Positions 25,712-35,662 are shown, numbered from the stretch's first letter. The stretch is 64,000 nucleotides of DNA from Ardenticatenaceae bacterium (GCA_011525915.1 WYBM01000015.1:124001-188000); one strand, 5' to 3'. The notes: generated by a model from the letters alone, not told the origin. Program-made: numbers and translations.

Positions 25712-28700
25712 CAGCAGATAATAATTCAGTAAGTGAGAATACAATTGTTAATGGTCTGGAAATCGCGGTCATTGGTATGGACGGCCGTTTTCCAGGTGCT
25801 GATACCATAGATGAACTTTGGGAAATGTTAAAAAGTGGTGTTGAAGCAATCTCCTTCTTCTCTGAAGAAGATCTGTTGGCTTCCGGTGAGAACCCCACAT
25901 TGCTTAAAATGCCAAATTACGTCAAAGCTCGGCCAGTTCTGAGTGATGTAGAATATTTTGATGCCGCCTTTTTTGGCTTTTTGCCGCGTGAGGCTCAGAT
26001 CATTGACCCTCAACATCGTCTGTTCTTGGAATGTGCCTGGCACGCATTAGAACACGCTGGCTATAATGCCGAACTTTATGAGGATCTAATAGGGGTTTTT
26101 GCAGGGACAACGTTAAGTACCTATTTGATTTCGAACTTGTTAGAGAACCAACAGGCACATAGTGCCCTTGATAGCTGGCAAATTGGAATTGGGAATGAGA
26201 AAGATTCATTACCAACGCGGGTTTCCCATCTTTTTGATTTAAGGGGTCCCAGCATCAATGTGCAAAGTGCCTGCTCTACCTCTTTAGTGGCCATTCATTT
26301 AGCTTGCCAAAGCCTATTGAATTATGAATGTGATATGGCTCTAGCCGGTGGTATCTCAATACGTGTACCTCAAAACCTGGGATATTTAGGACAGGCAGGA
26401 TTATTATCTACCGATGGGCATTGTCGCCCCTTTGACGCCAACGCCAGTGGCATGATTACAGGTGACGGTGTCGGTGTCGTCGTGCTAAAACGCCTGACAG
26501 ATGCCATTGCCGATCGAGACCATATTCATGCAATCATTAAAGGATCGGCCGTTAACAATGATGGCGCTCTAAAAGTTGGATATACAGCGCCTGGTCTACG
26601 AGGTCAAGAAGCTGTTATTGTAGCTGCCCAAGCCATTGCGGACGTAGATGTTGAAACCATTAGTTATATAGAGGCCCATGGTACGGGTACACCTCTAGGA
26701 GATTCCATCGAAGTAGCCGCTTTGACCCAAGCCTTTCAACCAAAGACCACAAAAAAGCAATTTTGTGCGCTGGGTTCAATAAAATCAAATATAGGGCACT
26801 TGGATAATGCGGCAGGTGTAGCTGGTTTTATCAAAACAGTATTGGCTTTAAAAAACAAACAGATCCCTCCCTCTCTGAATTTTGAGCAGCTTAACCCTGA
26901 AATAGAGCTGACACAAAGCCCCTTTTACATCAACACAGACCTTCAAGCCTGGGAAAGTAATGGTGTTCCTCGTCGTGCCGGTGTGAGCGCTTTTGGCATT
27001 GGTGGTACTAATGCTCATGTCATATTAGAAGAAGCCCCATCACTGCCTTCCCTTGTTTCCTCTCGTCCCTGGCAGTTATTAACGTTATCTGCAAAAACTG
27101 ATTTAGCTCTAGAGGCAGCTGTTCAAAAATTGGCAGCCCATCTCAAAGAACACCCTGCTCAGTCTTTGGCAGACGTTGCCTATACGTTGCATCTAGGGCG
27201 AAAAGATTTTGATTATCGCTGCATTCTGGTTTGTCGTCATCAACAGGATGCTCAGAAGTCTCTTAAGATGAGAATCCCCACTCGAGTCTTTACAACCCAC
27301 TTGAATTATGCCTCACGACCTTCACTCGTGTTTCTGTTTCCTGGTGTTGGGGATCATTATGTTGATATGTCTCTTGGGCTATATCAGAGTGAGCCAACGT
27401 TCCGTGGGTGGATTGATCGAAGTGCAGAATTTCTTTTGCCCATATTAGATATGGACTTCCGAGAGCTACTTTATAGAGGGATACGAAGCCAGGATGCTGC
27501 TGAGAATCCAACTACTATCGATTTCAGAGCTATGTTAGGTCAAAAGTCCAACAGCTTAAATGAACTCCCTATTGAGTTAAAGCAAACGGCCTTTATACAA
27601 CCAATTGTTTTTGCTGTGGAATATGCTTTGGCACAATTGCTGCTGGAGTGGGGGCTTCAGCCCGACGCAATGATTGGTCATAGTTTAGGAGAATATGTAG
27701 CAGCATGTTTGGGAGGGGTTTTCTCTTGGGAAGATGCTTTAACTATCGTAGCCAAAAGGGCGCAGTTAATAAACCAACTCCCTTCAGGGAAGATGTTAGC
27801 TGTAACGTTAACAGAGGAAGAAATCCACCCGTTTTTAAGTGATGATCTTTCTTTGGCCATTGTAAATGGCCCATCGAATTGTGTTCTAAGTGGTGTAAGC
27901 AGAAGGCTTGAACAATTTGAAGAGCAAATGACTGAGCTAGGTATCTCTTGCCGATGGCTTTCCACGAGCCATGCTTTCCATTCAAACATGATGGAGCCTG
28001 CCAGCGAACAGTTCCGGCAAATCATGGCTGAGGTGACTATAAATCCAACACGCATACCGTACATTTCAAATGTGACTGGAGACTGGATTACACCAGATGA
28101 GGTTACCAACCCAGACTATTGGACGCGCCATATGTGCCAAACAGTACGTTTCGGTGATGGTCTGGCACAGTTTTTGCATGAAAAAGCCCATTGTTTTGTA
28201 GAAGTTGGTCCAGGACAAAGTCTAAGCGCATTTATCAAACTCCATCCAGATTATAGGATGGTAGCTGGGCAAAAAGTATTGGCAACATTACCGTCTGTTC
28301 ACGAAAAACAACCAGATGAGTATTTTTTGTTAAATACTCTTGGTGAATTGTGGTTGACTGGCATACCTGTTAATTGGAAAGGGTTTTATGCACATGAACA
28401 ACGACAACGGGTGCCATTACCTACCTATGCTTTTGATCGACAACGTTACTGGGTCGATCCGGATAAACAAATCACTGCCTATCCTCATTCGATTTCTCAG
28501 AAAGAGAAGCCTGATATCGCTGATTTGTTCTATTTACCTGTTTGGCGTCAAACCCCACCTAGCCAATTCCTTAATTATGATAAGATTGTGGATGAGTCTA
28601 CATGCTGTCTCATTTTTAGTAACAATTCTAAATCATGTACTACTATTGGTAAACGTCTGGGACAAGAATGTGAAGTCGTAACCGTAAAGGAAGGAAATGG

Positions 28701-30420
28701 CTACTTAAAAATCTCGGAGAATGAATTTACGATTCATCCTTCGCAACTTGAAGATTATGAAGCAATGTTTGAAGCATTACACGCTTCAAACAGAGTGCCA
28801 AATATCATTGTTCATGCCTGGAGTATAAGCACTGACATAGATAATGTACCTTATGCATCAGAAAAGATGCAGGATATAACCTTCTACAGTATTCTTTACC
28901 TTGTACAAGCGTTAGATAAGTCCTTTGCCTCTCACTCAATCCATTTAAAGATTATCTCTGACGAAATTTTTCAAATAACCGGAGAAGAACTTGTCTTTCC
29001 GGAAAAAGCTACACTGCTAGGAGCCTGTCAAAGTATTTCAGTAGAATATACCAATATTCAATGTCAGGTTATAGATTTTATTCCCACTGGCCAATCAGGC
29101 CGCCCTTTAGAAGGTCACATAAGCAACAACACAATAGCTGAAATCAAAGCCGCCTCGCTTGAAGGATGGGTTGCGTATCGTGGAGAACAACGTTGGTGTC
29201 AAGCGTTTGAAGCCATAAAAATACCACAACAAGGCAACATGCCTATATCTCTGCTGCGGGATGGTGGCACATATATGATTGTTGGCGGATTGGGAAGCAT
29301 TGGCCTTGCCTTAGCACAGAGTTTAGCTGAGACAGTGTCATCTGTGAACCTGGTTCTTATTAACCGATCTGGTTTGCCAGAAAGAGAAAGCTGGTCAGTT
29401 TGGTTAGCAGAGCATGATGAACAAGATATTATCAGTAACAAGATAAAAAAAGTACAGCTTTTGGAAGAATTGGGGGCTAATGTCCTCATGATGAATGCCG
29501 ATATTACAGATCAACAACAAATGAGGGAGGTTAAGCAGTATGTTGAGCAAGAATTAGGAAGCATTCATGGTCTTATCCATAGTGCGGGTATATATCAAGG
29601 GAGTCTGATCACCTTAAAACAGCGCGAGGAGGCAGGTCGCATCCTTGCGCCAAAGGTAAAAGGGTTACGTGTAATTGAGAACTTGTTTGAAAATAGCCCT
29701 TTAGAGTTTCTTGTACTTTGTTCATCAGCTCATTCCTTTTTCCCTAGAATAGGTCAATTAGATCATAGTGCCTCATTTAACTTTATGGATGCCTTTGCTT
29801 ATTATTACACCCATAAATTTGGCACTCCCACAATTTCGATTGATTGGCCAGCTTGGCAGGAATTGGGCCTGGCAGCAATGACTGAGATTCCATTTGATAA
29901 GGAAGTCATCCGCCAATTTGCTGGTGAGCATGGTTTATCTTCCAGTGAGGGGGCCGAAGCATTTAAACGCATTTTGTCCGCTGAATTGAGGCAAGTGATT
30001 GTTTCTGCCCAAGATATGGTTTCTCTGTTCAATCAATTTAGAAATCTTTCAAAGGATAACTGGGGTGATTTACTGAAAGAAACGTTGCCTTCAATAAATG
30101 GAGTTCATTCTCGCCCGACTTTGAAAAGCGTGTACGTGCCCCCTGGAGACGATATTGAGAAAAGTATTACCAGTATCTGGGAAAATTTGTTAGGGATCGA
30201 GGGGGTAGGTATTCATGATAGTCTCATAGAGTTAGGGGGGCATTCATTGTTAGCACTGCAGATAATTTCCCGATTAAAGGATAGGTACGATTTGGAAATT
30301 CCGGTGAGGGTATTGTTTGAAAACCCAACTATTGCTAGTTTAGCTAACTATATAAAAGCTAGTCAAAGAACCCAGGCAAATTATCCAGATGACGATGAAC
30401 GTGATGTTGGTGTCATATGA
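25708..30420 (+). CDS. Type I PKS module: KS-AT-KR-ACP, KR probably inactive
   Basis: 1,570 aa, ATG overlapping the preceding stop by four bases. KS has SACSTSL (Cys189), EAHGTGT near 322 and SNIGHLDNAAG near 360. AT has GHSLGEY near 657 and HAFHS near 755, the pattern expected for malonyl-CoA. The KR keeps the NADPH loop GGLGSIG near 1193 and the active-site serine segment (CSSAHS), but where the family has Y-x-A-A-N this one reads DHSASFNFMDAF: the Tyr is His1353 and the Asn is Phe, so reduction is doubtful. ACP: LGGHSLLAL near 1510. The tail after the ACP is acidic (PDDDERDVGVI), a plausible C-terminal partner for a TubC-type docking domain. The stop overlaps the next start (ATGA). Confidence 0.92.
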   Translation: MTADNNSVSENTIVNGLEIAVIGMDGRFPGADTIDELWEMLKSGVEAISFFSEEDLLASGENPTLLKMPNYVKARPVLSDVEYFDAAFFGFLPREAQIIDPQHRLFLECAWHALEHAGYNAELYEDLIGVFAGTTLSTYLISNLLENQQAHSALDSWQIGIGNEKDSLPTRVSHLFDLRGPSINVQSACSTSLVAIHLACQSLLNYECDMALAGGISIRVPQNLGYLGQAGLLSTDGHCRPFDANASGMITGDGVGVVVLKRLTDAIADRDHIHAIIKGSAVNNDGALKVGYTAPGLRGQEAVIVAAQAIADVDVETISYIEAHGTGTPLGDSIEVAALTQAFQPKTTKKQFCALGSIKSNIGHLDNAAGVAGFIKTVLALKNKQIPPSLNFEQLNPEIELTQSPFYINTDLQAWESNGVPRRAGVSAFGIGGTNAHVILEEAPSLPSLVSSRPWQLLTLSAKTDLALEAAVQKLAAHLKEHPAQSLADVAYTLHLGRKDFDYRCILVCRHQQDAQKSLKMRIPTRVFTTHLNYASRPSLVFLFPGVGDHYVDMSLGLYQSEPTFRGWIDRSAEFLLPILDMDFRELLYRGIRSQDAAENPTTIDFRAMLGQKSNSLNELPIELKQTAFIQPIVFAVEYALAQLLLEWGLQPDAMIGHSLGEYVAACLGGVFSWEDALTIVAKRAQLINQLPSGKMLAVTLTEEEIHPFLSDDLSLAIVNGPSNCVLSGVSRRLEQFEEQMTELGISCRWLSTSHAFHSNMMEPASEQFRQIMAEVTINPTRIPYISNVTGDWITPDEVTNPDYWTRHMCQTVRFGDGLAQFLHEKAHCFVEVGPGQSLSAFIKLHPDYRMVAGQKVLATLPSVHEKQPDEYFLLNTLGELWLTGIPVNWKGFYAHEQRQRVPLPTYAFDRQRYWVDPDKQITAYPHSISQKEKPDIADLFYLPVWRQTPPSQFLNYDKIVDESTCCLIFSNNSKSCTTIGKRLGQECEVVTVKEGNGYLKISENEFTIHPSQLEDYEAMFEALHASNRVPNIIVHAWSISTDIDNVPYASEKMQDITFYSILYLVQALDKSFASHSIHLKIISDEIFQITGEELVFPEKATLLGACQSISVEYTNIQCQVIDFIPTGQSGRPLEGHISNNTIAEIKAASLEGWVAYRGEQRWCQAFEAIKIPQQGNMPISLLRDGGTYMIVGGLGSIGLALAQSLAETVSSVNLVLINRSGLPERESWSVWLAEHDEQDIISNKIKKVQLLEELGANVLMMNADITDQQQMREVKQYVEQELGSIHGLIHSAGIYQGSLITLKQREEAGRILAPKVKGLRVIENLFENSPLEFLVLCSSAHSFFPRIGQLDHSASFNFMDAFAYYYTHKFGTPTISIDWPAWQELGLAAMTEIPFDKEVIRQFAGEHGLSSSEGAEAFKRILSAELRQVIVSAQDMVSLFNQFRNLSKDNWGDLLKETLPSINGVHSRPTLKSVYVPPGDDIEKSITSIWENLLGIEGVGIHDSLIELGGHSLLALQIISRLKDRYDLEIPVRVLFENPTIASLANYIKASQRTQANYPDDDERDVGVI

Positions 30421-31910
30421 ATATTGTGGATTTCCTTTATTCACTGCAAAGTTTAGACATTCAGATTGAGGTTGATGATAACCAACTTCGTTACAATGCA
30501 CCCAAGGGGGCATTGACGGATAGTCTGCGCGCGGAGTTGATTAAACGTAAAGTTGAAATCATTCAATATTTTCATGATCAGGCAGGCTTCAGCGAGCCTC
30601 CTAGCACCACACATATTGTGCTGGCACCATCGTTTGATAAATTGCCGCCTATCACCCAATCTTTCCGATTCCTATTTGTCTTGATAGAGGGAGGAGGGAC
30701 AGTGCCTGGTCTGCTTGGCTTGGCTCATCAACTTGTACAACGGGGTCACGATGTTTGGGCTATTAGCGACCCCTGTAATGAAGCAGAAGTAAAAGCAGCC
30801 AGGTGCCAGTTTATACCTTACCATTATGCGCCTCATCGGTATGATAAGTCACCTTCAACAACAAACTTTGAAGATCATAAAGCGGAAACACCAACTCAAG
30901 CTATTGAACTGGCTTCTGATGCCTTTGTTTGTAAGCCTGCACTAGCTTATGCTAAGGATGTCTTGGCGGCCATTGAGAAACACCCTGTAGATGTTGTCGT
31001 AGTCAGTGAACTGGTGTTAGGCGGCTGTTTGGCGGCTGAGAAAGCAAACATTCCTTTTTCCATGATTTGGTGGGCAATGTACACTTTGCCGTACAGCAGC
31101 CCGCCCCCATATGGTTCTATTGGCTGGTTTAGTGATCAATTTGCTCGCTTCATGCTTCAACATCTTGATATCTATGGGTTACCAGCATTGCAGGCAGCAC
31201 GTGAGCAGCTGGGGCTTCCACCCATTAAGAATTTATTAACTTATTTCAAGGGCCTTGAGCGGATTCTAGTGATGAGCAGCCCGGTTTTTGATCATGAGGT
31301 ACGACCTTTGGCCAATGTACGGTATATCGGGCCTACTATTGACGTACCAGGATGGAAACAGGAAGAACAGCCATTACCATGGCCGCTTGATCACCCAGAT
31401 CCATTGGTGATTATTGCTTTCAGCGGTACGATGTTGGAACAACATGAAATAGTACAACGGGTAATTGATGCTCTTGCTGGGTGGGCAGTGCGAGGGGTGG
31501 TAACATTAGGCTCAAATCTTGCTGGCAAAAAATTTGATTTTCCAGAAAATGTTATCCCACAAACTGGTGTATGGCGAAAGAAGCTGTTTCCAAAAGCTTC
31601 TGCTGTTGTGACGCATGCTGGTCATATGACTGTTATGCAGTCTTTGGCTTATGGGGTTCCATTAATCTGTATGCCTATGGGACGTGAACAGTATGGTAAC
31701 GCAACACGTGTTGCCTCTTATGGTGTTGGTGTACGATTATCACCAACAGCTACTATTACGGGAATCAAGGAAGCTATTCAAAATGTTGTCAATGAGCCTC
31801 GATTTCGTACTCAGGCAGCACGTATGGGGCAACAGATCATAGCCGATGCGAACTCTGCTGCTGGGGTTATGGAGCTGGAGCAGTTGGCGATAAGAGCTAT
31901 GACTAAATGA
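30417..31910 (+). CDS. GT1-type glycosyltransferase with N-terminal TubC-type docking domain
   Basis: 497 aa. Residues 1-55 (MNIVDFLYSLQSLDI, then VDDNQLRYNAPKGALT) are a TubC_N docking domain, normally found at the N-terminus of NRPS or PKS proteins; the second NRPS of this cluster starts with a close relative (VDHNQLRYNAPKGVLT). From about residue 80 a GT-B fold follows: FLFVLIEGGGTVPGLLGLA at its start and the C-terminal donor-binding motif THAGHMTVMQSLAYGVP with PMGREQYGNA, as in macrolide-type/UGT glycosyltransferases. It is translationally coupled to the PKS whose acidic tail precedes it. The obvious donor is the GDP-heptose made by the genes downstream, although GT1 enzymes more often use UDP- or dTDP-sugars. 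Docking suggests glycosylation of a carrier-bound intermediate. Confidence 0.88.
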   Translation: MNIVDFLYSLQSLDIQIEVDDNQLRYNAPKGALTDSLRAELIKRKVEIIQYFHDQAGFSEPPSTTHIVLAPSFDKLPPITQSFRFLFVLIEGGGTVPGLLGLAHQLVQRGHDVWAISDPCNEAEVKAARCQFIPYHYAPHRYDKSPSTTNFEDHKAETPTQAIELASDAFVCKPALAYAKDVLAAIEKHPVDVVVVSELVLGGCLAAEKANIPFSMIWWAMYTLPYSSPPPYGSIGWFSDQFARFMLQHLDIYGLPALQAAREQLGLPPIKNLLTYFKGLERILVMSSPVFDHEVRPLANVRYIGPTIDVPGWKQEEQPLPWPLDHPDPLVIIAFSGTMLEQHEIVQRVIDALAGWAVRGVVTLGSNLAGKKFDFPENVIPQTGVWRKKLFPKASAVVTHAGHMTVMQSLAYGVPLICMPMGREQYGNATRVASYGVGVRLSPTATITGIKEAIQNVVNEPRFRTQAARMGQQIIADANSAAGVMELEQLAIRAMTK

Positions 31911-31954
31911 AATGTGTCTATTAGTTTCTCCCTATAGATTACAAGGAGTTTTTG

Positions 31955-32062
31955 ATGATGGTTAACAAACGAGCTGTGATAAGCTCTTCTCTTGGTTTTT
32001 GCCTAGACTCTACCTTTACTAATTCAACTACTTTTGTACAAAATCGAGACAAGGGGGAATGA
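31955..32062 (+). CDS. Small 35-aa ORF translationally coupled to carbamoyltransferase
   Basis: AAGGAG at 31943-31948 is followed by ATGATG at 31955; the frame encodes MMVNKRAVISSSLGFCLDST and 15 more residues and ends in TGA at 32060-32062, overlapping the ATG of the carbamoyltransferase gene by the ATGA arrangement. The strong ribosome site, correct spacing and stop-start overlap argue for translation, perhaps as a leader that feeds ribosomes to the next gene. The peptide resembles nothing I know. Confidence 0.45.
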   Translation: MMVNKRAVISSSLGFCLDSTFTNSTTFVQNRDKGE

Positions 32063-33966
32063 TGTACATTCTTGGTGTTAATGCACATCATGATGGATCA
32101 GCATGCCTGCTTCATAATGGTGAGATTGTTGTTGCAATTGAAGTAGAACGATTAAATCGTGTTAAACATGGTGAAATTAATTTCAATAATATTTGGCAAT
32201 GTATTAACTACTGCCTGTCCGCAGCAAACATTCAATGGGAAGACTTGTCTCTTGTAGTGTGTAACAGTGCTGATGCGGCCACAGTTAACAGGTTGCGCAG
32301 TTGGGGTGAAATCACTTTTATATCACATCATATTGCCCATGCGTATAGCGTATTTGCCGGTTCCGGTTTTGAATCTGCCGCTGTTCTGATCACGGATGGC
32401 AGCGGGAATCAGTATAAGGATGTGGAAAGCCATTTAAAAGGATCCAGGATTATACCTGATCATTATGAAGAGTCAGAGTCTTATTACTTAATAAAAGAAC
32501 CTTTTGAAGTGCAAGTCTTGCAAAAAAACTGGGGTGAGTGGAGTGAAAAGATGAACACCCCTCCCTATTATTATCGCTTTCCCAGTTTGGGCCATATGTA
32601 TGATCTGACCAGCCAATATATCTTTGGTCACTGGGCTCATCCAGGTAAAGTTATGGGGCTTGCTCCTTATGGAGCGGCAGATAGACTGGCTGATATTGAT
32701 ATTGTTATTCCAAACGGCGACGGTTCTTTCACTATTTCAACAACTTGGGTTGACGCCCTCCCGCAAAAATGGAGTTATGGGCGGGGGTGGCAGAATGAAG
32801 ATGCAATTGCTCTTTACAAGGATATTGCCTATAAGGTTCAAAGTGAGCTGGAAAAAGCCCTGATTCACAGCGCCAATTGGCTGCATGCGCAGACGAAGGA
32901 GCGTAATTTATGCATAGCGGGCGGGGTCGGGTTAAATTGTGTTGCGAATCAGAAAATATTGCATGAAACGCCGTTTGAAGCAATACATATCATGCCAGCG
33001 GCAGGTGATGCGGGTATTGCCGTTGGGTGTGCTTATTTTGGTTATTATAAGTTACAACAACGGCCGTCACTCCCTCTAAAACAACTCTCTCATGTTTATT
33101 TAGGACGTGCCTATGCTGAGGATGAAATCCAGCAACTCTTGCAAGCCTATACAAACAACCTGTTGAGGGTGACCTGGTACCAACATGGAAACAGCCCAGT
33201 ACCCATGTTTGTGAGTTATCAGACCGATGAAGAACCTTTGAAACGGGAAAGGATGATCTATGACGCCGTCGAGAAACGTTATCATTTAGAGATTCCATTT
33301 GAATATCATAAGAAACTTCGTTGGTACTTTGAAGCTGAAGATGAACAAGGTGTCCAGGTACAGAAGTTAACTCAAACGTATGGCAACTCCTGGGAATTAG
33401 TGCCGCAGCCCATTATTTTTGACAATCCTGATTTCATTGAAACTGTAACAGCTCAGCTGCTTTCCAAAGGTCTTGTGATAGGGTGGTTTCAAGAAGGAAG
33501 TGAGTTTGGACCGCGGGCGTTGGGGCATCGTAGTATCTTGGCTGACCCCCGGAACCCTAACATGAGATTTCACCTGAATAATATCAAAGGGCGTGAACAG
33601 TTTCGGCCAGTATCACCAATTACCACAAATGAAGCAGCCTTACGCTTCTTTAAAATGACACAACTATCTCCATTTATGTTGCTTGCACCTGAGGTACAAG
33701 AACCGTATAGAGCTATGATCCCTTCGGCCACCCATATAGATGGTACGGCTAGAGTACAAACGGTTTCGCCGGAAACGAACAAAAAGGTTTATAAACTATT
33801 GAAAGCATTTGAACACCTTACAGAAGTGCCAGTTTTAATCAATACTAGTTTTAATGGTCCAGGCGAGCCAATTGTAGAAACACCAGTCGACGCACTTTGT
33901 GCATTCCTTCGTTTGCGCCTAGACGGTTTGGTGTTAGGCAATTGGATCATTGGCCGGGAGCAATAA
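32059..33966 (+). CDS. Carbamoyltransferase, NodU/CmcH/TobZ family
   Basis: 635 aa. The N-terminal half is the Kae1-like ATPase/carbamoyl-transfer fold (ILGVNAHHDGSACLLHNGEI; HHIAHAYSVFAGSGF with metal-binding histidines; LITDGSGN; GKVMGLAPYG; IAGGVGLNCVANQK), and the C-terminal half is the YrdC-like part that makes carbamoyl-AMP (GWFQEGSEFGPRALGHRSIL, REQFRPVSP, NTSFNGPGEPIVETP). Family members use carbamoyl phosphate to carbamoylate sugars or hydroxyls of natural products. It is longer than usual: about 70 residues near 385-455 (VTWYQHGNSPVPMF ... WYFEAEDEQG) form an insertion at the domain junction. It probably modifies the heptose or a hydroxyl of the product. The start could also be the second ATG at 32062. 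Confidence 0.93.
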   Translation: MMYILGVNAHHDGSACLLHNGEIVVAIEVERLNRVKHGEINFNNIWQCINYCLSAANIQWEDLSLVVCNSADAATVNRLRSWGEITFISHHIAHAYSVFAGSGFESAAVLITDGSGNQYKDVESHLKGSRIIPDHYEESESYYLIKEPFEVQVLQKNWGEWSEKMNTPPYYYRFPSLGHMYDLTSQYIFGHWAHPGKVMGLAPYGAADRLADIDIVIPNGDGSFTISTTWVDALPQKWSYGRGWQNEDAIALYKDIAYKVQSELEKALIHSANWLHAQTKERNLCIAGGVGLNCVANQKILHETPFEAIHIMPAAGDAGIAVGCAYFGYYKLQQRPSLPLKQLSHVYLGRAYAEDEIQQLLQAYTNNLLRVTWYQHGNSPVPMFVSYQTDEEPLKRERMIYDAVEKRYHLEIPFEYHKKLRWYFEAEDEQGVQVQKLTQTYGNSWELVPQPIIFDNPDFIETVTAQLLSKGLVIGWFQEGSEFGPRALGHRSILADPRNPNMRFHLNNIKGREQFRPVSPITTNEAALRFFKMTQLSPFMLLAPEVQEPYRAMIPSATHIDGTARVQTVSPETNKKVYKLLKAFEHLTEVPVLINTSFNGPGEPIVETPVDALCAFLRLRLDGLVLGNWIIGREQ

Positions 33967-33982
33967 CCAAGAGGGATAAGTA

Positions 33983-34915
33983 ATGAAAATATTTGTTACT
34001 GGTGCTGCTGGATATATTGGATCGATATTGTGTGAGCATTTGTTAAATAATGGCTATCAAGTATTAGCCATGGATAAGCTTATCTACGAGCAATCTACTC
34101 TTTTCCATTTGTGTACACACCCCCATTTTGATTTTGTATTTGGTGATGTTCGGGATAAAAGTCTTATAAAACGGCTAATCAAAGGGGTGGATGCTATTAT
34201 CCCTTTGGCTGCTGTTGTGGGGGCGCCAGTGTGTGAGCAAGATCCGTATCTGGCACAAACTGTCAACCTGGATGCAATTCGATTGATTAACGACCTTCGC
34301 CGTCCGGAGCAGTTGATCATTTTTCCTACAACGAATAGCGGTTATGGCACGCAGTCAGGTGAGGTTTATTGTACTGAGGACACGCCACTCGAACCGATTT
34401 CCCTCTATGGGCAAACGAAGGTGCAAGCCGAACAAATGTTATTGCAAAGTGCCAATGTTATTGTTCTACGGTTGGCGACCGTTTTTGGTATGTCACCACG
34501 AATGCGTCTGGATCTATTAGTGAATCACTTTGTTTATATGGCTGTTACCGATGGTTACATAGTTATTTTTGAGAAAGATTTTAAGCGCAACTATCTGCAC
34601 ATTCGTGATGTTGCCGATTGTTTTATCTACTGTCTGCAAAACGCCGCCCATATGTCTAGCAGGCCATACAATGTTGGGTTAGATAAAGCAAACTTATCAA
34701 AAGCAGAATTAGCTATAAAAATTAAAGAACACGTGCCGGAACTTTATATACATTTTGCGCCAATAGGCAGTGATCCAGATAAACGTAACTATATCGTGTC
34801 TAACCAAAGGTTACGGGAGGCTGGTTTTGAGGCAAAGCGCTCTCTTGATGAAGGCATTCAGGAATTACTTAAAGGATATCGCATGATGGGGCGACGGCCG
34901 TTTCGAAATGTATAA
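33983..34915 (+). CDS. NAD-dependent epimerase/dehydratase (extended SDR)
   Basis: 310 aa, start supported by GAGGG nine bases upstream. Extended SDR: FVTGAAGYIGS at the N-terminus, FGDVRD, PLAAVVGAP, FPTTNSGYGT and YGQTKVQAE (catalytic Tyr/Lys). The C-terminal part has NYLHIRDVADCF and PYNVGLD. It resembles sugar-nucleotide epimerases and 4,6-dehydratases in general; the exact reaction cannot be told. In this context it may modify GDP-heptose (C3/C5 epimerisation or dehydration). Confidence 0.88.
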   Translation: MKIFVTGAAGYIGSILCEHLLNNGYQVLAMDKLIYEQSTLFHLCTHPHFDFVFGDVRDKSLIKRLIKGVDAIIPLAAVVGAPVCEQDPYLAQTVNLDAIRLINDLRRPEQLIIFPTTNSGYGTQSGEVYCTEDTPLEPISLYGQTKVQAEQMLLQSANVIVLRLATVFGMSPRMRLDLLVNHFVYMAVTDGYIVIFEKDFKRNYLHIRDVADCFIYCLQNAAHMSSRPYNVGLDKANLSKAELAIKIKEHVPELYIHFAPIGSDPDKRNYIVSNQRLREAGFEAKRSLDEGIQELLKGYRMMGRRPFRNV

Positions 34916-34933
34916 CAAGCAAACAAAAGTAAC

Positions 34934-35662
34934 ATGATAAAACAGCACATTAATATGACATCTATTACGGCACTTATACTGGTCGGCGGTTTTGGGTCTC
35001 GTTTGTACTCAGTTGTGAAAGACCTTCCTAAAAGTTTAGCCCAAGTAGGTAAACATCCATTTATTCATTATTTGCTGCAAAATTTGTGTCGTCAAAATGT
35101 ATTAGATGTTGTGTTATGTACTGGATATGGTGCTCAACAAATCGAAGCCTATTGTCAAAACGGCGATAAGTGGGGCATTCAAATTCGTTACTCCAAGGAG
35201 CTAGAGCCGTTAGGAACAGCTGGCGCTATAAAACAGGCGCAGGGGTTAATAAACTCCAATCACTTTTTGGTATTAAATGGCGATTCATTTGTACGTGCCG
35301 ATATGGCTGCTATGGTTCAGTGCCATATTACCAGAGGCGCAAACGTGACAATGGCATTAGTTGAAGTTACTAATAGTAGCCGGTTTGGGTCTGTTTGCAT
35401 GAATGATGAAGGAGCCATTACCGCATTCCAGGAAAAGAATCATTTGGGATCTGGTTTGATAAATGCTGGAGTCTATGTACTTGATCAAACCGTTTTAGAC
35501 ATGATCCCATCAGCAAAAAACATATCTATTGAACAAGAGATTTTTACCCAATTAATAGGCAAGGGGTTGCATGGTATCATAGTTGATAAGCCGTTCATTG
35601 ATATTGGCACCCCATCTGCTTACAAATTGGCACACTCTATTTTGGCTGATTGGCCAGAGTAA
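34934..35662 (+). CDS. hddC: Sugar-1-phosphate nucleotidyltransferase, likely heptose-1-phosphate guanylyltransferase
   Basis: 242 aa. The signature LILVGGFGSRLYSVVKDLPKSLAQV (first part LILVGGFGSRL) holds the G-G-x-G-(S/T)-R-L loop and PKSL; FLVLNGDSFV is the metal-binding Asp; LINAGVYVLD and KPFIDIGTP complete the family pattern. The size and wording closely match HddC, which makes GDP-D-glycero-alpha-D-manno-heptose, and it stands directly before GmhA and HddA homologues. There is no clear ribosome site; a second ATG at 34955 is possible. Confidence 0.85.
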   Translation: MIKQHINMTSITALILVGGFGSRLYSVVKDLPKSLAQVGKHPFIHYLLQNLCRQNVLDVVLCTGYGAQQIEAYCQNGDKWGIQIRYSKELEPLGTAGAIKQAQGLINSNHFLVLNGDSFVRADMAAMVQCHITRGANVTMALVEVTNSSRFGSVCMNDEGAITAFQEKNHLGSGLINAGVYVLDQTVLDMIPSAKNISIEQEIFTQLIGKGLHGIIVDKPFIDIGTPSAYKLAHSILADWPE

